Positions 43,153 to 54,376 of a stretch of 64,000 bases of DNA are shown here, piece by piece. Positions within the stretch are counted from its first letter, which is position 1; each line of letters starts with the position of its first letter. Made by a program: the position numbers and the translations under genes. The stretch lies in NCBI GenBank assembly GCA_039545355.1, contig BCJJ01000020.1, positions 124,001 through 188,000 on the forward strand. The letters are read 5' to 3'. The stretch comes from Trichosporon coremiiforme. Taxonomy: Eukaryota > Basidiomycota > Tremellomycetes > Trichosporonales > Trichosporonaceae. The notes below the pieces were generated by a model that saw only the letters and a list, made by a program, of their open reading frames with translations, ran no database searches and was not told the DNA's origin.

Positions 43153-46100
43153 ATGCTCGGCAAGGCCGCGTGAGTACCCCCCTTCGCCATCGGCAGTCAC
43201 CCAGACACTCCCAAACTGACATTTTCAGGACGCATATCCGCCCTCTGTGGCGATTGCAGTCGCACTCCCACCAACCCGACCTCTTCACCTCCAACCCCTC
43301 CCTCCTCCACCACTTCCAGACCCCCGGCGCCAATGCCCTCGCCACCCAGGGCGCATCGGCTGCGTCTGGTGCTAGCGGCGGTGCTGCCGGCGGCGCTGGT
43401 CGCGCCGGCTACTCTGGCGCCTCGAGCGGCGGCGGCTACACGGGGCACGCTCGTGCCTTCCTCTCCATGTCCCACGGCCCCGGTGCCGACGCCTCGACGG
43501 GCGTGAACGCCGCCGACGACAGCGACGCCAAGTACCGCCAGCGTGCTCACCTTGCCCTCAAGCAGCGCATCTCGACCTCGGCTCGCGATGAGCCTACGAC
43601 GCAGACGGTCGTCCTCCGCCAGCGCCTCGCTGCCCGTGCCGGATCGCGCCAGGTGCGTGCGATTGAGATCCCCGAGGAGCGCGAGGCAGCCAAGCGCGCC
43701 TCCATTGCGTACCCGAGCTGGGCGGCTTTACCCGTTGATGCCGCGCCCGGCGGAGCGCTCTGGGTTCCCGGAGCCGCGCCCCAGCGCCTCGGTGCCGCGC
43801 GTGCTTTTTCGACCCACGCCACCCGCCTGCCGTCCGAACCCGAGCTTGTGTCAGCCACGCCCTCTGCCGACAGCGCCCGCATCAAGCAGCCAAACCGGGT
43901 GCTCATGGACCTGGCCGGTCTCGACCTGTCCCGGCCCAACAACCGCATCCAGGTGCGCCGCAACTCGACAGCGTCTGTTGTGCGCCCCGATGCCGACGAG
44001 ATTGCCGCCTCGCTCGCCAAGCAGTCGTCAGAGCAACGCGACAAGGCCATCTACGACGCCATCTTCCAGGCCCCTGTCGACCAGGCCGAGGCGCTCATCG
44101 CGCACTACCGCACGCCCCGTTCTGCGGCCGAGCCGGCCGAGGGCGACCCCGCCCTTGCTGCCAAGTACCCCCTTCCCGCTGGTTACTCTGTGCAGACGTA
44201 CAACAACTGCATCCTGAAGCTGCTTCGCCACCGTGAGCGCGGCCAGTCGATCGCCCCGATTCTCGACATCTACAACGAGATGCTTGCCCGTGACGTTGTT
44301 CCCAACATCCGCACTTCGGCGCTCGTTGTCCGCGCCCTCTGTCTGCGTGACGAGGACGTCGCCTTTGCGTCGCACGGATGGCAGCGCGGCCGCGACTGGC
44401 AGCAGTTCAAGGCCGAGCAGCTCGGTCTCGACACGCGTGCCGACTCCGAAGCCGAGGCTGCCGCCGAGGCCGCGATCCTCGCCTACCAGAACGAGAACAA
44501 CCTCGGATCCGCGCTCAAGCTCTACGGCGTCGCGCAGTCGTTCTATCCCCGCCACGTTCGTAATGATGACATGGTGACTGACCTCGTCAACGCTGCCGCC
44601 GCGAACGCAAAGCTCCCCTCCGGCATCCCGATGGAACAGATCGACCCCGTCATTGCCAAGGGTCTCAAGGGCGACGCCTTCGAGCCCGCCGTGTACCAGA
44701 AGATCCTGGAGATCTACGCCGCTGCCGGCGACACGACCAATTTCCGCGCGGCCTGGGACAAGTACCTGGGCAAGGGCAAAGCCTTCGCCGCGGCGAATCC
44801 CGCCGTTGTCGGCGCCGCCATCGCTGGCGTGTTCAAGCTCGGCAACCGCGAGGCCGCCGAGCAGATTGCGGCTGAGTTCAGCTCGGACGAATACGCCAAG
44901 CATGTCGCGAGCGCCATGGTCGAGGGCCTGACTGAGGCGGGTGAGCTGGACGCGGCGCTCCAGTGGTTCGGCAAGAGCAAGGATCTCTTCCGTTCCGAGG
45001 CTTATGCGCTCGCGAACGCGCTCGCCGCCGAGGGACGCTTTGGAGACGTCCGCGCCGTCGTCAAGAAGGCTACGCAACACACTGCCATTGAGAAGATCCC
45101 GAACGGATTCCCCGCCCGTCTCCTTGGCCATCTGCTCTCTTACGCGCTCAAGGCAGAGGACAAGAAGGCCGCGCTCCAGTGCGCGCTGGACGTTCAGCGC
45201 CCCAGCGCCGCCATGGACGCGCAGGTCACGCGCCTTTTCGCCGAGCTGCTTGTCGCTAACGGCCTCGCGGCCGAGGTTCCCCGCATGCTGGAGAAGTTCT
45301 CTGGCGCCGAGCCCGCCGCCGACGCCGATCTGCGTGCCATTATCATGGCAATCGTGCAGAGCGACGCGTCCTTCGCCACCCTCCTCGACACGCTCCGCGC
45401 CACCGCGCGCCTCGGCGGCTCCCTCGTCTCGACCGGCGACATGATGGACGTCTCCCAGGCCGTCGTCGACAAGTACCTCGCCACCCGCTCCTCTGTCTCC
45501 TCGGCCGCCGAGATGGGCTACAACTCGGACCGCATCTTCCGCCTCCTCGAAGCGATTGTCTCTCTGCCCGAGAGCGTCATTGAGAGCGGCAAGGCGGACC
45601 CCGTCCTCGAGCACTTCATGGGCGATCTCGCCGAGATCTCGAAGACGTTCTATCTCGCCGGTGCTCTGCCCTCTTCCCAGGGCGCGGCCGCTCTTGCCGA
45701 CATTCTCACCGTCCGCTTCGGTCCCGAGCGCGCTGCCAACCTCCTGACGGCCGCTCTCGGTGATAAGGCGCTCGGCATTCTCCCTCAGCCCGGTTCTACA
45801 ACCTCGCCCACCGACTCGAGCTTCACCATGCCCCCGACGCCTACCGACGCGCCTCTCCCCGGAGAGTTCCAGCCCCCTTCCCCGCACACGCTCCACATCG
45901 TTCCCCAGCTGACGCATCTCATCGAGCGCGTTGGTGGCTACCGTGACGCGCCCGAGACGGCTCAAGGCGTTTATGCCACCGTCCGCGATGCTCTCACGAA
46001 CGACAACTCGGTGCCCTCCCCCGAGGGCCTTGGGCGTCTCATGACGGCGCTCGCGCGCGAGGGCGACGAGGCCAAGGTGCGCGAGCTCTACAGCCTTGCC

Positions 46101-47441
46101 CAGGTTGTTCTCACGTCCTGCCTGCCCGACCCCGTCGCCCAGGCCGACGGGTGGCGCAAGGTCGAGGACGCGATGATTTCTGCGTGCTGCTTCCTCGGCC
46201 ATCTCGAGCAGGCGGGCATGCACCGTGCGCGTATCATTGATGCTGGCCTGACTCCCTCTGCGGACGCTTATGCGACCATGATTGCCTCCTCGCGCGATTC
46301 GACCGACGACGCGCTCGTCGCTCGCGAGCTCTTCGACGAGTCCCAGGCCCTCGGCGTCGTCCCCCACCTCTACCTGTACAACACGATCATCTCCAAGCTC
46401 TCCAAGGCGCGCAAGGCCGAGGTCGCACTCGAGCTCTTCAACCACATGAAGGCGGCTGGTGTGCGTCCCTCGTCCGTGACGTATGGAGCAGTGATCAACG
46501 CCTGCTGCCGCGTCGGCGACGAGGAGAGCGCCGTTGCGCTGTTCGACGAAATGTCCGCCGCCAAGAACTTCCGCCCCCGCGTCCCGCCCTACAACACGAT
46601 GATGCAGTTCTACCTCCAGACGCGCCCCGACCGCACGCGTGTGCTCGAGTACTACGACGCGATGCGCGCCGCCGGCGTCCACCCCTCCGCGCACACGTAC
46701 AAGCTCCTCCTTGACGCTTTCGGAACGCTCCAGCCCCTCGACCTCTCGTCCATGGATAGGATATTCGCCGAGCTCGTGCGTAACCGCCACGTCCCGGTCC
46801 AGGGCACGCACTACGCGAGTCTCATCACAGCTCACGGGCTGCACGCCAACGACGTGCCTAAGGCGAAGACGATCTTCAACGCGCTCAAGCGTCCCCAGCG
46901 GGGAATGCCGCAGGTCATCGAGCCGGTGGTGTGGGAGGCGATTCTGAACGTCGTCGGCCAACGCGGCACGCTTGACGAGCTCGAGTCCCTCCGCTCGGAC
47001 CTTGAGCGCTCCGGATCTCCCTCGACGGCCTACGTGTGCAACGTCCTCATTGCGGGCTACTCTCGCCACGGGCGCCTGGACCAGGCGCGCGCCGTCTTCG
47101 AGGGCATGGCCGACAGCGTCGGCGGCGTCGCCGCGCCGAACAACCACCCAACCCTGCTCACGAGCTCTGGCCACAAGAAGCCGGCCACGACGGCGCAGGC
47201 TCCCTCCGGCCTCGTGTTCCGCGAGCCGAGCACCTACGAGGCCATGATTCGCGCCGAGCTTGCAGCTGGAAACCGCGCCGAGGCCGAGGCGATTCTCGCC
47301 CGTATGGAGGAGCGCCGGTACCCGGTCGCGGTTTGGATGAAGGCCCGCGCGATCTTTGATGATGCGTGGCCTGCTGCGCCCGCCGCCTCCGAGGCGCCTA
47401 AGGCTGAGACTGTGGCCGAGGCCGCTCCCGCGAAGGAGTAA
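43153..47441 (+). CDS. Large mitochondrial pentatricopeptide-repeat protein (Cya5-like)
   Basis: PPR proteins bind organellar RNA; fungal members of this size act in mitochondrial mRNA translation or stability. A 17-nt first exon (43153-43169) is joined over a 59-nt intron to 43229-47441, giving 1,409 residues. The N-terminus MLGKAATHIRPLWRLQSHSH is basic and lacks acidic residues, like a mitochondrial presequence. Residues up to about 330 are low complexity; the rest is helical. Clear 35-residue PPR units lie at about residues 1040-1300, such as LYNTIISKLSKARKAEVALE, VTYGAVINACCRVGDEESAV and TYKLLLDAFGTL. The Cya5 comparison rests on architecture only. The tail is Ala/Glu-rich and ends AAPAKE. 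No second intron is needed. Confidence 0.85.
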
Positions 47442-48119
47442 GCGTCCAGCTTAGTTTGGTGCAGCACCGGTCGGAAGGTGAAGGAACGAAGGAACGGAGG
47501 GACGAGGAATGAGACAATGAGAGAATGAGAGAAGGCAGAAGTGAGCAGAAAAAGTATAATCGGCAAACGAAAACACCTTGTATCATCAGGCAATCTACAC
47601 AATCAGTACTCCCCACTCAGCATTCTATATGTATCAGGTTTCTTCAGGTTCAGTTCAAGTTCACTTCAGGGGAGCATGCGCAGCGAGCAGAGGCGAGCAG
47701 AGAGTCGACTATTCTGCCGCTCGCTCGATACAGTCCGACCGCGGAGGGTGGTGTAGGTGCCAAGTGGGAAAGGGTGGAAGAGTGGCGAACGGCGTCGAGC
47801 GAGGGTCCATGCCGAGCTTTCAGGTGAGAGCCGAGACGTGCCCCAGAGCAAGCATCATTGATGGATGAATACAGACTGCTGCATTATTCTACGCGTATGG
47901 GGACTAATACAAGCTATGGGTAACGAGAGACAGACATGTAGTATGTGTAGTTATGGCGAGACATGCTCACTCCTCGCTCTTCCCCTTCGAGACACTGCTC
48001 ACCTCCTTCGCCCTCTCCCTCCTCCTGCTTCCCCTGCCCTCCTCCTGCTGCTCCTGCTCCTGCTCCTCCTCCCACCACCTCTTCCCCACCACGGCCCTCC
48101 TCTCGGGAGCCCCCAGACT
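47442..48119. other. Convergent 3' spacer
   Basis: About 680 nt between converging PPR and ABC genes. It includes TTCAGGTTCAGTTCAAG-type short repeats near 47642-47668 and a CTCCTGCT/CTCCTCC pyrimidine run near 48020-48075. No gene. Confidence 0.35.
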
Positions 48120-51100
48120 CTACCTAGTGCTCCAGACCTTGGCCCCAATGCTGAAGTACGCGGCAACGCGCCACGCAACAGCAAGGGCGATACAGATTGC
48201 GGTGAAGCGCGCCGTGCGCAGGTCGCCCCAGTCAAACAGCGCGAGGAGAGCCTCGCCAGTCGGTGCTATGCACTTGCCGTCCGTGATGTCTTGCGGGGAA
48301 CAGTTGAATTTCAGGCCGACACACTCGTTGATGATCTCGATCTTTGTCGCGGGCTTCATCGGCGTGAACCACGATATGGCGGCTAGCCACTTTGGCACGT
48401 TGAGCGAGACGACGCCAGAGATCTGCGACAGGAACGAGACGAACGTCGATAGGATACTGGGTGGTTAGCTGTGCTTGGAGGTTTGCTGAGGCGTATCTCG
48501 GGGGAGAGCAAAACTCGCAGGCTCGCTATCCTCGCCGCTCGTACTCACGTTACGGTCAGGCCCTCGCTGTTCACCCAGCTCGCGACGATGATACTAAGCG
48601 ACTCGCCCATGTTGACTAAGGCCCAGATACACGCAAAGTATTCAAAGTAGATGCGCACGCTGGTCTGCATGCCGACGGCGACGTTCATCTGGCCGCGTTA
48701 GCGCAACCTCTCCCTTCTCCCTTCTCCCACTTCCCATTCCTCTTCCTCTCCCCCTTGATTCAACTTACAATGGCGGCGTAGCCGAGACAAGCGAATATCT
48801 CAGTAGGCACCTCGACAAGGCTGTACATGGCAATGAACGTGGCGGGCGAGTACCGCGCCGAGCTCCTGTATTCGTGCAGGTACAAGTTGCGTTCGGCGGG
48901 ATACACGCTCATGCTAGTCAGGAGACCGACAAAGACGAGCGCCGCCGTGCTTTGGATAGTGATTCCGATTCTGTCCTGGGCTCCCTCGGGGCCATGCGTC
49001 AGGCGCTGGTAGAACAGGATAAAGAGGGCGGCGACGAAGGGCGCCTGCAGTAAGCGGGACAGGAAGACGTCAGGCTGCCGAATCAGATTCTTGAAGTGCC
49101 TTGACAGAGTTACAGGGAGCGCGATACGCATTGGCGTCGTGCTGGACCCCGACTTGACCTCGCTCTGCGGCTCGGCCGGCTCGTTGCCGATCTCTTTCTG
49201 GCTGTGGCCTGAGGAACGCCAGGAACAGATCAGACGCCGCACGCGCGCGGAGCTCGCGTCGTGCGTCGCTGGGCGAGGGTCTACGGAGACCAAGTCCAGC
49301 AGGTGGTCGGCCGGGTTGAAGAACTCGGACGGCATCGGCCACCCGATGGCGGTGAAGTAGGGCACGGCATTGGCGCGTTTGCCGCTGTATGCGACCACGC
49401 CGCCTTTCGCCAGCAGGGTTACGTTGTCGGCCAGCTTCCAGATGTCGGAGCGAGGTTGGTGGATCGTCGCGATGACTGTGCGACCCGTGGACGCGATATC
49501 CTTCAGCACCTGCATCACGGAGAGGGCGATGGACGAGTCGAGGCCGGACGTCGGTTCGTCAACCAACAGAACAGCGGGGTCGTTGATCATCTGGACAGCG
49601 AGCGAGAGACGCCTCTTCTCGCCTCCACTGATACCCTTGATGAGCGCGCCGCCGACGGGGAGGTCCGCGCAGTCCTTCAACCCGAGCATGCGGAGCACCG
49701 TCTCGGCGCGCGCGACCTTCTGCTTCCTCGGCATGTCGGCAGGTAAGCGTAGGATGGCCGCGTAGCGCAGCGTCTCGCGCACAGTCAAAGAGGGGAGGTG
49801 CCAGTCGTCCTCCTGCTCTACGAACGCGACGTTGCTCTGGGTCAGATGGTTCACAGCCGCTCCGGCAAAGAGCATATCGCCCTGGCGCTGGAAGCTGGCC
49901 ATGGCTCCTGCCTTGAGTTTGCGGCTGGCGAGGAGCTGCAGGAGTGTTGACTTGCCGGCCCCACTCGGGCCCAGGATCGCGCTGACCTGCCCCGCGGGGA
50001 AGACGGCCGAGACGTCGTCGAGAATCACCTTTGACGCTTCCTTGGCGGGTTTGCGCCGCCCCCACGTCAGACTCAGATTCCGAACTTCCACATCGATGCG
50101 GGACCGCTGGATGTGGCTCTGGTTCACCTCTGCCGTCTTTCCTCTGTCGTGGGAGTCGATCTCTCGCGCATGCCGCACCCCGCCCGCGCTGTACACAGAC
50201 AAGATGACGCAGGACAGCGCATACTCGAAGATGGCGAACGCGGCGAGACCGCCAAACCACGCGCCAATGTTGATCCCGAGGTCAAAGTTGAACCCACGGA
50301 GAACATTGTTGCCGTAACACTGCTGGAGGTTCGCGCCCCCGCCGGTGGGCCAGTTCGCGCACTCGAATGTACGGTCCTTGAACACGGTCGTTGCCACGAT
50401 GCGGAAGGAGTAGAAGTATGGCGACAGCCAGCGGATCCATTCGGCGTAGTTGGGCGGGTTCACGATCATGAAGCCCGCGCTTAAGATCTGGAAGATGTTG
50501 ATCGCGTTGCCAATGAGGGACGCCTGGGCGAACGAGCGCGTGACAGCGGACGAGAACAGGGCTAAACCCTGCGTTGTGCACTGGACCAGGATCGTGGACG
50601 CGATGATCGTGAAGAGCCGCGCGGCGATGTCGTCCATGCGAAACTGCGCGATGAAATAGACCAGAATCACGTAGACGGTGGGGCCGAAGATGGCCGGCAG
50701 GAGGAAGGAGATCCAGTCCGAAAGCACGTATGGCACGACAGAGTACAGGTTGTCCTCGCGCTCGCGGTCGAAGATGACGAGGTCCTTGCAGAACTTGTAG
50801 ATCCAGAACACCTGCTGCAGGTAGAACACCGAAGGTACCAGCTGGAAGGATACGTTCTTCAGGGACTGGATGCCTGTCGGTGTCTCGGGCAGGTTCACGT
50901 AGGTCACACCCACGATGACACCCAAGATGATGCCCTGGAGCGCGAGGCCGATCAGCTGCGGCACGTTGCGGTACACGTTGCGGTGTGCTCGGGCTGTGAG
51001 CACGCGTGTCTGACCCCAGAAGCCAGGCCGTTTCTGGTCCACGACGTTGGACGAGACGCGCGTCAGCTCAGCGTGCATCGCCGGATCACGGCCTGGAGGT

Positions 51101-53919
51101 GGCCCTGGCCCTTTGTGTGCAAGCGCCGAGGCGCGCTTGGACGCCCGCCTCTGCCGCTTCTCCTCGATCTTGTCGAGGAAGCCGGAACTGGACCAGAACC
51201 CGGACGAGAACCCGGACGAGAAACGCGAACTCGCAAAGCCGCTGGAACTCGTGAGGCCGCCCCGCCCCACAGCGGCCGAGCGAACATTCTGACCCCACGC
51301 GTCGATCAGCTTGCCTACGCGTGCGCGCGAGGCCTCCTCCTCGTCTGGTGACCGGTTGTCGACTGACGAAATGTCGATGAGGAAGTCTGTTGTCAGCCAC
51401 AGCGCAAGATCGGAGCTTACCTAGCGGGTTCACGCCCTGCTCGAGCTCATAACCCTGCCCCTCGAACCAGTGGAGACACTTCTCGCGGGGGCCCGAATAG
51501 ACCACGCGGCCTTTGGAGAGCAGCGTTATACGGTCGAAAAGATTGAACGCGTCTGATCGTGGCGCATGGATAGACAGAATCACGGTACGCCCTCTCCGCG
51601 CCAGGTTCGACAGCGTCTGCAGCAGGAGGTACGACGTGAATGCGTCGAGGCCCGATGTTGGCTCGTCCAGGATCAGCACCGAGGGCAGGGTGACGAGCAC
51701 GCATCCAATGGAGAGGCGCCTCTTCTCACCGCCCGAGATACCCTTCCTGAGCGGGCCGCCGACGACTGTGTCCGCGGCGTCACGCAGGCCCAGTTCGTCC
51801 AGTGTCTGCTCGACGATGAGCTTGATCGCCTCGGTCGAGAGCGAGGCGGGAAGTCGGAGCCGCGCAGCATAAGTCAGTGTCTCCCGAACGGTCAGGCATT
51901 CGACGAGGTAGTCCTGCTGCCGGACGAAGCCGATGCGGCGCTTCGCCTGTTTGTGGCTGAGCGCTTCGCCGGCGCTGTCGACGTAGGCCACGCCGCCATC
52001 CTTGACGGGCAGGTCGTTCAGGCGGTGCGCAACCGCGTTCAGCAGTGTTGTTTTTCCACTCCCACTCCCTCCAAGAATCGCTAATACCTCGCCGCTCGAG
52101 CAGTCGCAGGACACATCCGTCAGAATCTCGGTTTTGCGGTGCTCCTTCGGAACAGGCTTCTTAAGCGCGCCGAGGATGTCGCCCTGCACGAGGCTGTGGT
52201 GTCAGCGCAGTGTCATGGGGTGGGTAGGCCGGGGGCGGGGATGGGTGCCATCGCTGCTAGTGACAGGTAGTCTGCGGCAGTGGTCATGCGTGAAGTAGGC
52301 TAAGCAAGTGCAATAATGTAGCCATGATGTGCCTGGCCCAACGCATAACGCATAGCGTCAGCCGATGCGATCGGCCCGACATGGACGGCTCTCTCCGGCT
52401 CGGTCACTCGGTTCGTGTCCGGCGGGCAGGCGGGCATTTCGGGCGCCGGACGCAGCATGTGCAGAGGTTCAGCGGTTCACCTCAGCCAGAAGAGCCAAGA
52501 GAACGCCCACGAAGCCACCGGCAATGATCACGGGGTCACATGGACTTGTTTGTGATGCGATGGAGACTGGTGACCATCATGAAATGTATGACGACCAAGC
52601 ATGCCACCATCACAGCGAGCGAGCGCGAGCAGTTGTGCAGTGAGGAAGATGGTGACCAGAAATGATGAACGATGGGACAAGGGCAAACCCGAGACACCCC
52701 ATCGTCGGGGAATGTAAGCGATAGAAACCTGAACTCACTTCATGAGCCTCTCAAACCTGACCACGGGCACGCCGACCGTCAGCGCTTCCACTCTCAGATC
52801 AAACGGCGGCGGCGGGGGGAGGTTGAGCAGCGCGCTGTCAAAGCCGGGTCCGGGCCCCGGATCTTCGACATCCTTCCTGTCGACGAGCACGCCCTTCTCC
52901 TCCTCGGCCAGGTCTGCTTTCTCCTCCTCTGTCGCTGCAAAGGTCCACGTCGAGTTGTCATACGTCGTGCCGTAGGTTGAGGGGTAGGCGGCGGTGGAGC
53001 TGAAGTGCGTCGAGCCGTTGGATAAGCCCATACTTATCGGCGTGCCGGCCAAGCCAGTACGACTGCCATTGTCGTCCATGGTCACGGCATTCGAGATGGT
53101 CGCTTGGCTCTCGTCGTACAGCGGGTGCGTGTAGGGATGAGCTGCAGCGTAGGGCGGGTCTCCGTTCGCGAAGTTTGTCGGTTCGCTGTGTATCGGTTGC
53201 GGGGCGGAAGACGACGAGGAAGGGTTGTTGTCAACATTGGACAGCGTCTGGACAGGCGCACACGCCTTCTGACTCTGCGTTGGCGGGGGATGCGGCGCGT
53301 GCGAGGTACTGGCCGACGCATGCGGCGCATGGCTCGAGTGTTCAGAGGACGAGAGCGCGCTCCCTTCCGTGCTAGCAAAGGCGTCCTTCTCCTGTTCCAG
53401 TGTTCTCGTAGCCCTTTCCGCCTCTTCCAGCGTTATGGATCTCGTTAACGGTCGCCCAGTCGTCGCCGCATACGCCGCAAAGGCGGCCGCGTCCGCGTCT
53501 CCGGGATACAACCTGTCCGAATCCGGAACCACGGGCGGAGATGGGAGCTGCACGACGGTCCGTGGTGTGGGGGTCAAGTTAGTGTAACCGGGCCGCGGGG
53601 TCGAAAGCATCTCGGCGTCCTCTGCTGCCTCTGGCCCTGGAGCCAGCTCTTCCCTGCTCGCATAGGCGTCATAGGGGTTGGGAGCGTTGGAGGTGACGAT
53701 AGGCGTGTCGAGAGGTATACCATGACCGATACTAGCGGTCTGGAAGGATGCGGGGGTCGACTCGGCTGTCGTTAGACTGGCGTCGGAGCTGATCGAGGAA
53801 GTGGAGGAAGTGGAGGAAGTGGAGGGGCGCCGGCGGAGAGTGTCTTGCACACCTGCGTGCGCCGCGCTGTGGACGCCGTCGCGGTCGCGGTCGGTGTCGT
53901 GGTCTGTTGGGCGCATCAC
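48120..53919 (-). CDS. Full-length ABCG-type transporter (White/YOL075C-like)
   Basis: Membrane exporter with order (NBD-TMD)x2. Five exons join in phase: 52739-53919, 51421-52193, 48769-51386, 48549-48688, 48120-48456 (introns 545, 34, 80, 92 nt); 1,682 residues. Residues 1-390 are a disordered Ser/Pro-rich extension leading into VEALTVGVPVVRFERLM. NBD1 has Walker A GGSGSGKTT (about 434), signature ISGGEKRRLSIG, Walker B LILDEPTSGLD and H-loop SIHAPRS. TMD1 follows a Gly/Ser/Phe-rich linker. NBD2 has GPSGAGKST (about 1126), ISGGEKRRLSLA, LLVDEPTSGLD and TIHQPRS. TMD2 ends FSIGAKVWSTR. Both sites are canonical, unlike drug-efflux PDR proteins with one degenerate site, so a YOL075C-type sterol/lipid exporter is likelier than a classical PDR pump; substrate unknown. 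Confidence 0.87.
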
Positions 53920-54376
53920 GCTCGTCGGGTCATGGTCGTGTGTAGAAAAGTGGAGACAGTGAATGCATGCGATGGGTCAGACTCAAAGGAAGACGGGACG
54001 GCGGTTCTGACCCGTGGCCGAGCCCCGAGGAGGGGCGGAGTCCAGGCGCGGCTCCCGTTCTCGTGCCTGGCAATGTCCGTCTCCGCTCATATCCGCCGGC
54101 TAAGCGCGCATCGGACAGGATATACTCCAGCGGATGTCAGCGGATGTCACGCGTCAGCCGTGTACCCCTGCACACTGCAGCGGAAAAATCGCAATGCATA
54201 GACTGGTAGTAACAAATGAGGGTACGGGACGATGTGATGGGTGAGAGCTATCTATTTTGATATTGTACTACAGATTACAACTTGACAGTCGCTTTTGGGC
54301 TTTTGGATCGACTGCGTCTCGGCGACAACGATGCGCGTCGCACGGAGGACGACACGAGCGGCGAGGCGAGAGGCGG
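53920..54376. promoter_or_regulatory. Spacer upstream of the ABC transporter gene
   Basis: About 460 nt between two minus-strand genes, holding the 3' end region of the repeat-protein gene and the ABC promoter. A direct repeat CAGCGGATGT occurs twice at about 54129-54149. Confidence 0.35.

Noticed and set aside
44028..47174. Minus-strand frame of over 1,000 codons opposite the PPR gene
   Set aside because: Same cause. The plus strand has PPR motifs, a presequence and a proper start.
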